A stretch of DNA of 64,000 nt from NCBI GenBank assembly GCA_001051155.2, contig JYIP02000001.1:4774001-4838000 (forward strand), written 5' to 3'. The notes under the pieces were generated by a model, which worked only from the letters and a program-made list of their open reading frames with translations, searched no databases and had not been told where the DNA came from. A program made the position numbers and the translations under genes. The stretch is from Chrysoporthe austroafricana (taxonomy: Eukaryota > Ascomycota > Sordariomycetes > Diaporthales > Cryphonectriaceae). Positions 1 to 11,610 of the stretch are shown piece by piece. Every line of letters starts with the position of its first letter. Position 1 is the stretch's first letter.

Positions 1-2206
1 AGTTTGATGCCGCGCCCTTTCGGATTAGCCACTGCTGATTAATCGAGAACTTCTGCCTACAGCGGTATATCTGGGGCTCCGCACGAGAGAGTGTTCGGCG
101 ATGCATCTTACAAACTCCGTGCTGTCACGGAGTCCCTCGTGGGTGCTGACTGAGACTGCCGGCGCCCTGCATCTGCTGTACTGGCAGCAGTTGGACAGGC
201 GGTGGACAGGGTGTGTTTTTATGATTACTGAACAAACGACCTGAGGACCGACTAACAAGAAGCATCTCTCCGCCCCGAGCCCTGCTGTGCTGCGACGTTC
301 GCATTCGTTAGGACTAGAGCTATGCCGCAAAGGGCAAAGACCTTTTTAGGTCAGCACGGCAGTGGTTTTGGAGGACATGATAAGACAAACCTTCTACGGA
401 AATATACGAGACAGTAGGGCTGAAATCCGAATCTGCTTGACCCCTCGACAGGAGGTCTGGAGAGCTTCTAGAACACTATGGCCTGTCTCAGAAGACTGCA
501 GCTAATGGGACGTTATTATAAATGGCCTCTATAAGCGGACACCAGTAGGTTCAACAGGCTCGAGAACTGCTTACCTAAGTGCTATGGAATCAATAAGGAT
601 TTCCAATCCCGATGTCGTACAATTTACTACGCCGGGGTGCTCTCGGCCACACCCAGTCGGCGACCTCCTCGGTTCGGCTGAAAACTGCCCAGGACATGAA
701 TTGGGAAGACGAACGAAGCTGCGGGTCACACTGGCATCCATCCTGACCAATTAAAATATACTGGATTCCAGGCAAGGCTTACCGGTCAGGTTTTCATATA
801 AGGTGACAAGGTCATCTTTGCATTGCACGAGCGGGTAGCTTAGGTTGCTGTGGTATGATGTGATCACCCGCAGCAGGATCTCGGCGACGCTATGTGCCAC
901 ACAGCTACGAGGCACCAGTTGACGGTACCGAAACTATTCCCATTTGGTATTGTTCCACGTCCTGTCGCACTCTCTTTCAAAGTGGTTCGGGATAAGTATC
1001 AGCAGTGTCGCTGGCGGTAGGGGAAAGTGGCTTTAGGGGGGGCGTACCGGTCAAGAGCCTTTCTTTCCTTGAAACAACACGTGGGATCCCAGCCGCATGG
1101 TGGCAGCCTCGTTGGGTTGGGTACGACAAGAAGAGCATTCCACTCATCACTACAACTTCCCTCGTCACATAATTATCTTTATCCCGATATTGAGAGCCGA
1201 AACGTCCTCAATCGATTACCATCAGAAGCTGGACGTGGACCTCCCGGTATATTCTAGAGTCATATACGATCTGAAGCCTTGCTTCACGCGTATATGAAGG
1301 GTAGCTGAAAATCGGGTCTCGTCAGTTCAATGAAAGCCGCACGACAAGTAATTACATGGTACAGCACCGAGTATGCAAGGGGTGTGGCACACTGCTATGA
1401 GTTGATAATCTATTTCACATCAAATTGCTTGTCACGACGTGCAACCTTCATTTACATCCTAGCAGTTTGCTCCAACGCACATTCGAGAAATGTTTGCTAT
1501 GATGAGACAATGGGAGCCACCACACGATCATACGACGTTACCTGGCCATTGACCTGATATTTGAGTGGTGGACACAAAATTTTGAAGACGCATCCCGCCG
1601 TCAGTTGTCACCAACGGCAAGGCAAGCCAGATGAGGCATTGTTCTCTATAGAAATGGGCTTCGAACCATACATATACACGGAAGAGAGGATACATTCTTT
1701 AGGAAGTCTGAGGAGGATATTCGACGAATAGGCACAAAGATTCAGTAGAGTCCATGGAGATTATATTCAGTCCCACCACCTCGGGGAAAGATAGTATCTA
1801 TATATATACACAATAATATATTTCTTAAATAGTTCCGAGATACAGAAGGCTGAAGTAGGGCCGATTTATCGAAAGCCTCTCACGTCAGCTTACTATTAGC
1901 CCACATTACTTCACACTCTAGACTCGTTGCTAGGTCTCTTGAAAATCATAACCAATATACGAGCAACACACGGCCTGCCTTGATATCATTCCGTGATCTC
2001 TTCCGCAAGTTGGGTTCTTCACTCCTTCTCTCCGACCGAGATCCATCATGAGCGAGCTAGCGCGAGCTATCCCCGGTCAGACGAAGTGCGCCCTCGGAAA
2101 TTGCCTTGAAAGACAGTGGACGACATCATCATGGTGTGAGATGCGTCAGTGCACTTCTCAGTTCCCATAACATGGGCCCGTGACTCGTCAAGCGAGGTTT
2201 CTGACC
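1..2206. other. Non-coding stretch, no gene recognised
   Basis: Only short reading frames (all under about 105 codons) occur on both strands and none shows a family motif or a splice pattern that lengthens it. AT-rich blocks occur, for example a TATATATATACA run near 1799-1812. I see no tRNA or rRNA. Confidence 0.6.
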
Positions 2207-2625
2207 ATGAGCAACCGTTTCCAGACACCTGCAAAAGAGATATGGAAAATCTACACTACAAATACGGAGGCGTTAAATGCAGTCAATGCGAAAAACGTCA
2301 GTGGCGCCTACCTGCGGTAACGGCATTCTCTCTGATTTCCATCGCCATTGAACTAACTTGTACCCTTGAACAGTAGAGGAAGAGAAGGCTGCTGCGTTTG
2401 AGCAGGGCAAGGCAGAAGGATTTGCGAGCGGCAAGGCAGAAGGATTTGCGAGCGGCAAGGCTGCAGGACTGAAGGAAGCTAAAGAAGAAAGAGAAAGAAG
2501 AGAAAGAAGAAAAAAAAAAGCAAAGGAAGAAACTTGCTGTTGTACGATTCTCTGAGCTGGAGCTGTCTGAACACAATAACACGAGGAACAAGACTCAGTT
2601 CGTCAAAAGTTTAAGCCAACGGTAA
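2207..2625 (+). pseudogene. Possible decayed gene with Lys/Glu-rich repeat segment
   Basis: A candidate first exon starts with ATG at 2207 and stays open to a possible GT donor at 2317. An acceptor-like CAG ends at 2373. The next segment reads as a charged, probably helical stretch with repeated KAEGFASG units, then Arg/Lys/Glu. After the ten-A run near 2510-2519 that frame soon stops, while the next frame continues open (KLAVVRFSELELSEHN...) to TAA at 2623-2625. The phases of the candidate exons do not match (phase 2 into a frame that needs phase 1). I therefore read this as a frameshifted or decayed gene, or chance. Function not recognised. Confidence 0.25.
2406..2468 (+). repeat. 24-bp direct tandem repeat, 2.6 copies
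   Basis: Two identical 24-bp units lie at 2406-2429 and 2430-2453, followed by a partial third copy (GGCAAGGCTGCAGGA). In one frame each unit encodes GKAEGFAS, so the period is a multiple of three, as expected for a repeat in coding sequence. Confidence 0.85.
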
Positions 2626-3380
2626 TATAGTACAAGCCCGCTGATCTCAGTGGACCAATGACTCTACTTGGATGTTCTTCTGTCAACCTACTCCCAAAGC
2701 CGAGTGTCGTTGAAGACCCTTGATTCTAGCACTACTCTACTACCTCTTCTTCTAATTCCGAGTAAGCTTGTGAACCAAAATCATAGTAGATTTGGCGGAG
2801 ACCCGCATTGAATAGAATAATATATTATGCCTAGACTCGAGGTATAAATCTTCCTCCATGGCACGCTGAGTCTATTGGCGAGGCTAACTTGAGGAGGATC
2901 CTTGTAATACGGAAGCTTCCATATGCACACATAGCTGGCATCGGCACCGCCGGCATTGCACACGCAGCTCGCATGTAAATGAACCGAATCTGCCTCATGC
3001 CGCTGTTGCTTCGCGCGTGACAATGCATGCACCCCACACGAACCCCCGGTTACTCGGGGCTTCCTTCAGAACAAGGTGCATCGGCGAGGGCCTGTGCACA
3101 TGACAACTATGATTTCTCCCGCGTGATGGCACTGCAGTGGTCTACCGTTGCATTACTAGTGAATTGGGCAGCCAGATGAAAATGAAAATGGCCTGACCGT
3201 GGGCGTTAGAGGAGATTAGGGGCTATGACCCCATTCGGACTCGCAAGGTCAAGCGCCAGGACTTCCAAAATATGCTTCACTGAGGAGGGGCATTTCATTG
3301 TTGTTTCCCGTGGCAATTTCTATCACACAGAGTTGCAGGTCTCAAGTCTGGCTGTGTCTCGCCTGCTATTGCTTTCACAA
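2626..3380. other. Intergenic, upstream of the GH78-like gene
   Basis: No coding signal recognised. The frame of the downstream glycosidase is open from 3225, but the residues before 3381 lack a signal peptide and look unlike the protein, so this is treated as promoter and leader. Confidence 0.55.
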
Positions 3381-5668
3381 ATGTCGTCGCCGTTGTCGTT
3401 GCTGCTGGTCTGGCTGGCTGTCGCCTTGGTGAGCCACACCTTGGCTGCAGTATCCTACAGAGACTACATTCTGGCTCCAGCAAATCGGACTCTGTTTCCA
3501 GTATCCGTATACAGCACAATTGGAAATGTTACCAATGCTGCTGGTGTCACCACTTCTGGCAGCGGATCGACAGTTCTCAGCCCAGGTTCATACATCACAT
3601 TTGACTACGGGAAGAATATTGGCGGCGTAGTATCCGTAACTGCTGGAGATACGTCGGATCCCTCAGCCAATATAACAGTTGCTTACGCCGAGTCATCATA
3701 TTTCATCAACGCTACGAGTTCCGACGCTATGCACGATGGAGCGGCAAGCGCACTCCTCTATTTGCCAGTCGGAGAAGGTGCGGGAACCTACACAGTCAGC
3801 GACGACTATGTCCGCGGGGGATTCAGATACCTAACTATTGGGAGCAACTCGTCGGCGGACATCGAGCTGGAGGCTGTAGCGACCAACTTTACTGCCGCCC
3901 CAGTCAATGATTTGCAGGCCTACACTGGATACTTCCACAGCGTATGCCGTCGTGGCCCTTGGGTGGAGCTGATTTGATCACGTTAGTTACAGATAATATA
4001 CTGATTCGAGGTGTACAACAGAACGATGAGCTTCTCAACAGAATCTGGTATGCAGGGGCCTATACTGTACAATTATGCACCCTACAGCCTCAATACGGAG
4101 ATGCGTTTGATGGCGGCTTGACCGCGAGTGGCCTATACACGTGGTCGCAGGTGAGTACATCGATATTACGCTACGCGTTTCTCCTTCAAGGGTATTATCG
4201 AATTAGAGAAACTCATACGCCGATTATAGAATACGACGATCACCAATGGCAGCACGTGTCTTGTTGACGGTGCGAAACGGGATCGCGTTGTTTGGCCAGG
4301 TGACATGATAATTAGCATTCCTACGGCAGCGTTATCGACGTATGACCTGACCAGTGGATTGAACTCGATCAATTCATTGATAATCTACCAGCAGTCAGAT
4401 GGTGAGCACTCACAAACATCTGCATCTCAATCCAGCTAACCTTTCGATGCTTAGGAATGTTTCCATATTATGGAACCACATATGAAACGCCGACGCACGC
4501 CTATGCCTCTTTCACCTATCACCTTTACACCATGGTCGATATATTTTACTACTACATCTGGTCCGGAGACCTGGGCTACCTTGAAGACAACTGGTTCCGT
4601 GTGCAGGCTGGCTTGTCCTGGTCTCTTAGCTACGTCGATAGCTCGGGTCTCATGAACGTCACTTCAGATCTGGACTGGGGCAGAAATGACATGGGCGGCC
4701 ACGTACGTATTCCCTTGCAGTCAATTCGTGGTAACGTCCGGACAGACCTCAGTGTCCTACACTTTTACTCATGATTTCAACAACAGAACATTGAAGCCAA
4801 CGCTGCTCTTTACTATACTCTTCACTTGGCAATCACGGCTGCTGGAGTTGTGGGAGACTCTGCTTCCGCCTCAAACTGGACAACGTACGCCGAAGGTATA
4901 AAGACTGCAGCAAATGACTTGTTGTGGGTTGAATCCGAAGGTCTTTACATCGACAACGATAGCGGTGATACATCTGTATATCCCCAAGACGGCAACAGCT
5001 GGGCTATAAAGGCAAATCTCACGCAGTCCAACTCGCAGAACGAAGCCATCTCTTCGGCGCTTGCCGCCCGATGGATACCCCCGTATGGAGCACCCGCTCC
5101 GGAGGGTACAGATGTCATCTCGCCTTTTGTCAGCGGCCTGGAGCTCGAGGGGCACCTGCTTTCAGGAAATGCGACGAGAGCACTTGAGCTGATGCGGCTG
5201 ATGTGGGGATACATGCTAGAAAGCGATATCATGACGAACAGCACCTTGGTCGAAGGCTATTCGACCTCCGGAACGCTCCAGTATCCTTCTTATGCGACAA
5301 GTTCTCGTATCAGCCACGCACATGGCTGGAGCACGGCTCCAACCACATTGCTTAGCACTTACGTGGCAGGCTTGCACATTGTCTCGGCTGAAGGTGCTAC
5401 GTGGATAGTGTCGCCCCAACCGGGCGACTTGACTGAGATAGACGCCAGCTTCTCGACAAGCTTGGGCGCCTTCAACATTTCCATTGTCGCTAATGGGGCA
5501 GGTTGGGTCAATCATACGACGTTTTGTACGCCCGAGGGCACCTCCGGACTTTTCGAACTTGGTACCGAGCATGGTGTTCTCCACTACCAAGACGGAAGCT
5601 CTCAAACCTTCAAGGAGGCGAGCGGAACTTTGGCTGGGGGCTGCTGGTATTTCTCCGCTATTGCATAA
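3381..5668 (+). CDS. Secreted GH78-like six-hairpin glycosidase (alpha-L-rhamnosidase family)
   Basis: Five exons: 3381-3941, 4022-4150, 4230-4401, 4455-4702, 4787-5668 (663 aa); all junctions are GT-AG with matching phases. The start at 3381 begins with a clean signal peptide (MSSPLSLLLVWLAVALVSHTLA), so the enzyme should be secreted; many N-x-S/T sites follow. The N-terminal half is beta-rich. The catalytic (alpha/alpha)6 part shows family-typical segments: NRIWYAGAYTVQLC, VDGAKRDRVVWPGDM, YYGTTYETPTHAY and LDWGRNDMGGH (DWGR at about 361-364) joined over an intron to NIEANAALYY. GH78 enzymes remove terminal rhamnose from pectin or plant glycosides; whether this one prefers rhamnose is inferred from family only. 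No frameshift or early stop was seen. Codon use is less GC-biased than in the transporters downstream. Confidence 0.88.
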
Positions 5669-6360
5669 TTCCATATGAATATCTTATGTCCTTCATTTTT
5701 GAGGCATGTCGAGAAATTTTTTGGATACAAAGGTGCTCATTTTGAGCCCTTGGACCGAACTCATTTATATTGCCTGAGTCCAAGCATCATCAATTTCTTT
5801 TTGCCGATACTGATCTCGCGCTGCTTGACTAGACGGATGCCTGGCCTGTTGAAGATTGGGTCTTTCAGTGACGACTGTCGGCTTGCGGCCAAACCTTCTC
5901 AAAACTAGCTGCGTCACATGCTCGGAAGAGGCCTTACATAAAATGAGCTTTCATCCGTGGCGCCGAATATCGGGTGAAGTTCTCCAATCTCCACCCTGAA
6001 TGCCGAGGACAATCCAATAGTTTATTATATCCATACTCCCTGAGGCTTTCCTATGTTCCATGCGTTTGCAGGGCCCCGCTGCGTCCCAGCCAATGACCCT
6101 ATTTGGTACACCGTTGATTCTCAACCGGTCGTCCAGCTGTCGACCCAACTCGTTGAGTTTAACCCTTAGGTTTACAACTACGATCAACTGGGCGTTTGAT
6201 ACATAAGTGAGTAACAGCGGGATGGGAAGTGTACATTGGACTTCCGGTGCCTTAAGGTCTATATGTAGGAGCGTCCCGCTCTGCCCAGAGTAAGTCGATC
6301 TTCGGATTCTTCTTCCTGTATGCTTCGCCACAGCAAGACAAAGAAATCTCGGAGTGACAA
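5669..6360. other. Intergenic between glycosidase and hydrolase genes
   Basis: Holds the 3' region of the glycosidase gene and the promoter of the hydrolase gene. A 126-codon minus-strand frame (5951-6331) has no recognisable motif and is not called a gene. Confidence 0.6.
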
Positions 6361-7875
6361 ATGGTCATGGCTTCTCAACACGGGGGCGCCTCGTCGTGGG
6401 CGCAATTACCACAGGCTATGTCAAAGTCGGTGTCCTCTCTTCAGAAGGCACTCGACCACGACAAGCAATGGCAGGCATTCATCGACACCAAAGCAATCCT
6501 GGAACCTGTCACAATTGGCGTTGCCTCAACAGGAGGCGAGGCAATTTTGACTCACATTTCCCCAGGAGCCAGGACTTCGGTTTCATCTGGCGAATTGTCA
6601 AAGGCCGACTTCACTCTGGTTGCTCGTGGAGAGCAGTGGGAGAAATTCTTCGACGCCGATCCGAAGGCTCCGTTTCAATCCTTTATTGGGCTTCAGGTAT
6701 GAAGGATCTCCAATACTTCTAGTCGAGTCGTTGTCCAAACAGCCACTCACGTCTAGTATAGGGCATGAATATCAAACAGGAGGGAGTCGGTGTCGTCGGT
6801 GACGAGACTCGTTTCGCTCAATATGGGCATATCGCTACACGCTTGCTCGAAGTACTTCGCGAGGGTCTCCATGGGCCCATTCAGGAGGATCCTCAAGATG
6901 AACCCACTGAGGATCACATCACTGGGCGATACATCTACGTCGAGCTCCCAGTGTGGGGTCGGACGAAGATATTCTATGAGACCTCAGGAAGCGGGTCAAT
7001 CCCTATCGTCTTCTGCCATACAGCTGGAAGCGACAGCCGTCAGTACCACGGTGTTATGAACGACCCGCGGATGATGGAGAAATGCACCATGATCGCTTTC
7101 GACCTACCTGCTCATGGGCGGTCGTTCCCGAACAAGAATTACATACCTGGAAACTATACGAACAACGAGGATTCCTATGTGGGAACAATCGCGGCTATGG
7201 TTAAGGCGCTCAAACTTACTAAGCCGATCATCTGCGGCGCCTCTATGGCTGGACAGGTGTGCGTTGCTGTAGCTATTCGATCAGATGAGGTTGGCGCCGG
7301 TGGTACAATTCCACTTGAAGGATGTGACTATATCACGATGGACAGGCAGTTCAACGACAAAAGTCCGGTGATCAACCAGGCTCTGTTCAACCCGGATTGG
7401 ATCTACGGCATGATGTGCCCTAAGGCCCCCTATGTGAATCGACAATTGATCTGGCACATGTACTCTGGTCAAGCATACGGTGAGGTTTGGGTGGAACATC
7501 CAATTTCCTTGTTTTGTGCCGGTACTGATACAGATCAGGGATTTTCCACGGCGATCTTGACTTCTACTTTGGTGGCTTTGATGCTCGAGACCGCGTACAT
7601 CAGATCGACGTGAACAAGTGCCCAATATATTTCTTGACCGGGGAATACGATTGGAGTACCACACCAGAAATGTCAAAGGCCACTGCAGACAAGATCAAGG
7701 GTGCGATGTTCAAGAAGATGGAAGGCCTGGGCCACTTCCCGGCCACGGAAAATCCGAGCCGATTTGTGAGTTTGACATTACGGGCTATACTAGATCTAGA
7801 GTTGTTGATCAAATCCCTCCACAGATCCCTTATTTGCTCGAAGCTATCGATTGGATTCAGAAGACGAGGAAATGA
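6361..7875 (+). CDS. SCP2-like domain fused to alpha/beta hydrolase
   Basis: Four exons: 6361-6696, 6762-7479, 7539-7765, 7825-7875 (443 aa). The first about 150 residues (SKADFTLVARGEQWEKFF, then EGVGVVGDETRFAQYGHI) resemble an SCP2-type lipid-binding module. From about residue 170 an alpha/beta hydrolase fold follows: oxyanion-side HTAGSDSRQYHG, strand IAFDLPAHGRS, nucleophile elbow CGASMAGQ (Ser about 273), acid in TGEYDWSTTPE and catalytic His in GLGHFPATENP. The triad looks complete. The substrate is unknown; hydrolases of this family act on esters, C-C bonds or lactones. There is no signal peptide, so it is probably intracellular. The second in-frame ATG at 6367 is an alternative start. 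Confidence 0.85.
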
Positions 7876-8235
7876 AAAAGACGTGTTATGGATCAAGAAT
7901 TCCCGCTAAAGATAAAATACGAGGGGTTACAAAAAATCCTTGGAGTATCATCTCAGATTGCAAAATTTCCTCCGTCTGGGAGTTTGCTATTGCTTTTTTT
8001 TTTAACCCCCCCCCCCAAGTTATCTGTGAGCTTTTCCTTGTGCTATCAGTCTTGAAACGCCTAGGGAAAGGGTTGAGGCTCTCGCCGAGTACGGTAAAAA
8101 GAATGTTGATATGATGAACTCAATTGAACTTCCAATACTTATAAGAAGTCATGCAAGGGGGCCGCAAAAGGCAACGGTACCGTTTCTCGTGCGCTCTGGG
8201 CAGTGACGATATTAATAGGTGTGTTTGACAGGTGA
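7876..8235. other. Intergenic with T11/C11 homopolymer pair
   Basis: No coding signal. A run of 11 T (7993-8003) is followed after AA by 11 C (8006-8016), a possible sequencing-sensitive spot. Confidence 0.6.
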
Positions 8236-8730
8236 TTTAGGGGCTTTCTTTGGTTCAATCACCTGTCTGAATGCCAACGCCATCGTCTGTGCCAACTTTA
8301 CCCAAATACCTGTCAGTGTACCGTCCGTGGAAATCTAGGAGGAACGCTCAACTGCTGATCCTCACCATATCACGCACTCTACGTCGCTCTACAGTATAGC
8401 TGAACCGATAAGTAGAGGTTCTGTGGCACCGTCTTCGACTTTGACAGCCACGTCGTTGACGCCGACTACCTCCAGGGCAAGATCTTTTGGGAGCATGCCC
8501 TGCCGCAGGATCATGTACAAAATCAGCAGGAGCATCTTTTGAGCAACAAGGTTGATCACTTCAGCTCGGTCACATGAAACACGGGCCAGGATATCATCAC
8601 AGACACGGTCTACGGTAGGTGGGCACTTGTGATCCTTGATTTACCATGGCAGATCGAAACTGCATTTGGTACCTTTGCTAGCCATGGCTCACCAATATCA
8701 ATGCTGATCTCGGTGCTCGCATCAGATAGT
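8236..8730 (+). pseudogene. Degraded catalase fragment (C-terminal part)
   Basis: Catalase segments occur in the correct order but in different frames and with stops. About 8245-8290 reads GFLWFNHL..ECQRHRL, resembling GRLFSYPDTQRHRLG. It is followed in a shifted frame by ANFTQIPV (family: PNFTQLPVN). After a scrambled stretch, 8431-8580 reads DSHVVDADYLQGKIFWEHA then NQQEHLLSN, like the C-terminal V(T/V)DADF..A..FW...(R)F..NVA segment. A plausible relic intron (donor GTAGGTGGGC near 8613, acceptor GCTAG near 8680) precedes NADLGARI (about 8697-8722), the usual catalase tail. The N-terminal heme-pocket half is missing. Live catalases degrade hydrogen peroxide; this copy cannot encode one. Confidence 0.65.
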
Positions 8731-9536
8731 GAAGGAGGCAATCGTTCAAGATAACATGAAAAGGATCATGAGAGGAGCCATGATGAAGCTAGATGTTCCG
8801 AAACTCAGGGCATGCAATGGTCTCAATGGGTATAGTGATACCTAGCACAAGGGGATGCTTTCTCACAAGAAATAGAATATTCAGGTAGAAAAAGTGTAAG
8901 GTGTTGAGATCACCTATTCAATGCACGAAGTCTCATTCTGTGAATACAAGCTGACATATCGTGGCTGCTTTGATTGTCTACCTCAGACAAATCTTGCCTT
9001 ACATTGCAGGAAGCTATACTGGAAGTGCTTCCATGTTTCTATGCCCTATGGTATACACCAGAAACAAGCTTGAAGAAATCGTCCTGCGATCCCCCTTGAA
9101 TAATATTGAGTCTTATGAGATATGCAACTGAACTTGGTCTACGTATAAACTTGTATAGACCTCGTGAAAAGTAGATAAATGCACGTGTACTGATTTGGCC
9201 TTTTCTGGAGAGCCAGCGTTGTTTGTCCAGGTGCTTGAAACCAATTATAATTGACAGGACTATTCAAGAGAAGATCGAGGGAGGCGAGCGAGCAAGTTGG
9301 TATGAATTTTCTTTAGAGATAGAAGTACTACAATAGGACAGGAAGACTCTCATTCTTAGCTCCTAGCTAAGCAGGTATCGGAGATGTTTTGGGTGGGATT
9401 TGGGTGGAGGTTGGTGGAGGTTGGGACTACAGCACGATCTAGCAGGACCTCACGCCGACTTTGTTGTCTCTGGATTTGAGCTCCCAAGCAGAACACCAAC
9501 GACGCATCTCATCCACCGTCATCACCCCTCACTATC
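8731..9536. other. Intergenic, no gene seen
   Basis: AT-richer sequence with no open frame above about 60 codons and no recognised relic. It contains the presumed promoter of the gene starting at 9537. Confidence 0.6.
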
Positions 9537-11610
9537 ATGAACATGTCTGACAGGTTCGCACTTATCATCCCCGTGCATACTTCTGTGTTGGTGTTTCAAA
9601 GTACCTAGAAACTAATGAAACTACTATATCCATAGCGATTTTAGCTTAGGGTCTTGTTCCTCTGAGGTCGACTGCTTCCATGGGTATGTGGTATCGTGGA
9701 GGCCCTCAGCTCACCCATGCAAAGCAGAGCCGTCGACCAACAGCTGCCTGCGATCATGTCTGGCTCCAAAACAAACATCAAGCCGCATTGCAGCCTAGAG
9801 ACACTTCTAGCTCCCACCATTCACTTCTTGCAACTTCTAACCCGTTTCTTTCCCACACAGCAACCCCAACCTCACCGTTGACCTCGATGCCGACCTAAAA
9901 GACCTCTTCCACGACCAAACCGCCTCCTCCACTACGTCCAAAAAGTGAGTTTGTTGGCCTACGCTCCGTCACTATCGGTCGAAAGGAAACAAGCAACTGA
10001 CGGAATTCGCTACCAGCATGACCGGTTCCCGGCGCCAAGCTCAGCGCGCGGCCGCGTCCAGCATTGCCGCTACCGCGGCTTCGGGCACTCCGCGCCAACA
10101 CGTCCGCCGACCCGCTCCCCAGCCCGGCTCTCACGAGGCGACCGTCCAGTCACTGCTTCGCCTACCGGGCTTCGCTTGGGAGCCGGAGCTCCACTGGTAA
10201 GGATCTCTATCGTCTTCTACCCTTCTCAAAACGTCATAGCAAGGTGAGACGAAACACGAGCGTATTGATCACCAGCGAGAGTATATGTGATCGTCTCTCC
10301 GCCTCAGCCGACGGCGTCTTCCTAGCCTCTCAGTCTATCATCAGGTTTCGTCGCTCATCTTCCAATATTCACGTGCACCACATACAGCATTGCTTCTATC
10401 ATCGTGGATCCGCCTTACGGGTCTGGCCTACCATGGTAACAGCCATGCGCTCTCATCTCTTCAGGCGACATCAAATTGTGCTCATTTGTTCCTCCGCTCC
10501 TACATGACCCACCCAACTCATGGCCATCTCCAACATCTTCTCCGGCCCCCTCTCCCCTATCAACCCCGTCCACTCGTCTCATATCATGCTAACCTCTTCA
10601 CCTCCTCAGGGTGTTCCCCCGTGAGAATAAGGAAATCTTCCGGATGCTCGGCGTGGAGATCGAGTATGACTTTGGCAAGTGGCGCCCTGCTGCCAACCAG
10701 CAGATGCTAACGGCGCGCCTGGCCGATCTGATCGAGGCCTGCGACGACGAGTGGCTCGACAACTGGCAGGAATGTGCGATAACCTCCAAGTTCTGGGAGA
10801 AGGTCGCCGAGCGCCTCTACCCAATGAACCGTTGGTGGAGCCACTTCAAGCCCACCGCCGTCCATGTCTACAAGATCGCCATGACCTACACTGCCCGCTG
10901 GGACCCGAAGGGCCGCGGTTGCACCAAGGAGGAGGACCAGTGGGGTTTTAAGCTAGGTGACCTGACCTGGGGTGATCGCAAGGCAGAGATCGATCCGGAC
11001 ACGTTTGCTAAGCCATGGGTATGGACGCCAGTCTGATCTGATTCTAGACTGAACAGTGGCTGACTCTCTTCTGCGGCAACAGAATTACGCGCGTGCTTAG
11101 AATGCCGCTCGGGATTTCCATGAGTACTGCAACGACACCGAGAATGACTACGGCCCCATCCAGGCCCCTTCCAGCATGAATTCCACCTCTGCCCAAGTTT
11201 TCGCTTGGCACCCAGGTACGGTTACCACCTCTAACACAAAGAAGGAGCAGGGCAAGGACAAGGATACCACTGCTGCTACCTCCGTGCCCATTCCCGAGCG
11301 CGACGAGCAGAATGGCCAGGTCAACGTCGACAGGAACCACGGTGTGGTACAGCAGTCCAACGCCACCAGCCAGAACACCGTCACCATCTACGGTCCCCTC
11401 CGCGGCAACGGGGTTGGCACCGGGCAGAATCCAGTCACTGCCATCAAGGACACGAGCGACGCTGGCCGCCTGATGATAATCTTTCGCAACCTGGTTCTCA
11501 AGGACAAGGGTAAGCAGAAGGCTGCGCAGGCGGACGATGAAGGCCAGCCTGCGGAGAAGTCCGACGAGGGCGTCCAGCTGAGCCACGCCCAGGACAAGAA
11601 GAAGCAGTGA
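9537..11610 (+). CDS. Hypothetical protein, seven exons
   Basis: I do not recognise this protein. A consistent model is 9537-9553, 9861-9944, 10017-10196, 10276-10344, 10388-10435, 10610-11018, 11101-11610 (438 aa). The first five introns are all phase 2 and the sixth is phase 0. The core encoded by exon 6 (FPRENKEIFRMLGVEIEYD, EWLDNWQECAITSKFWEKV, NRWWSHFKPTAVHVYKIA) is Trp-rich and globular. The C-terminal about 160 residues are polar, low-complexity and end in Lys/Gln. No signal peptide or membrane segment. The first 17-bp exon and the 307-bp first intron are the least certain part. The last acceptor matters: AG at 11082 would run into TAG at 11098, while the TTAG ending at 11100 keeps the frame open. 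Confidence 0.6.

Noticed and set aside
1655..1675. B-box-like GGTTCGAAGCC on the minus strand
   Set aside because: T-stem does not pair (only two of five pairs) and no A box lies upstream.
5951..6331. 126-codon minus-strand frame
   Set aside because: No motif, lies in the promoter of the hydrolase gene, no splice partner.
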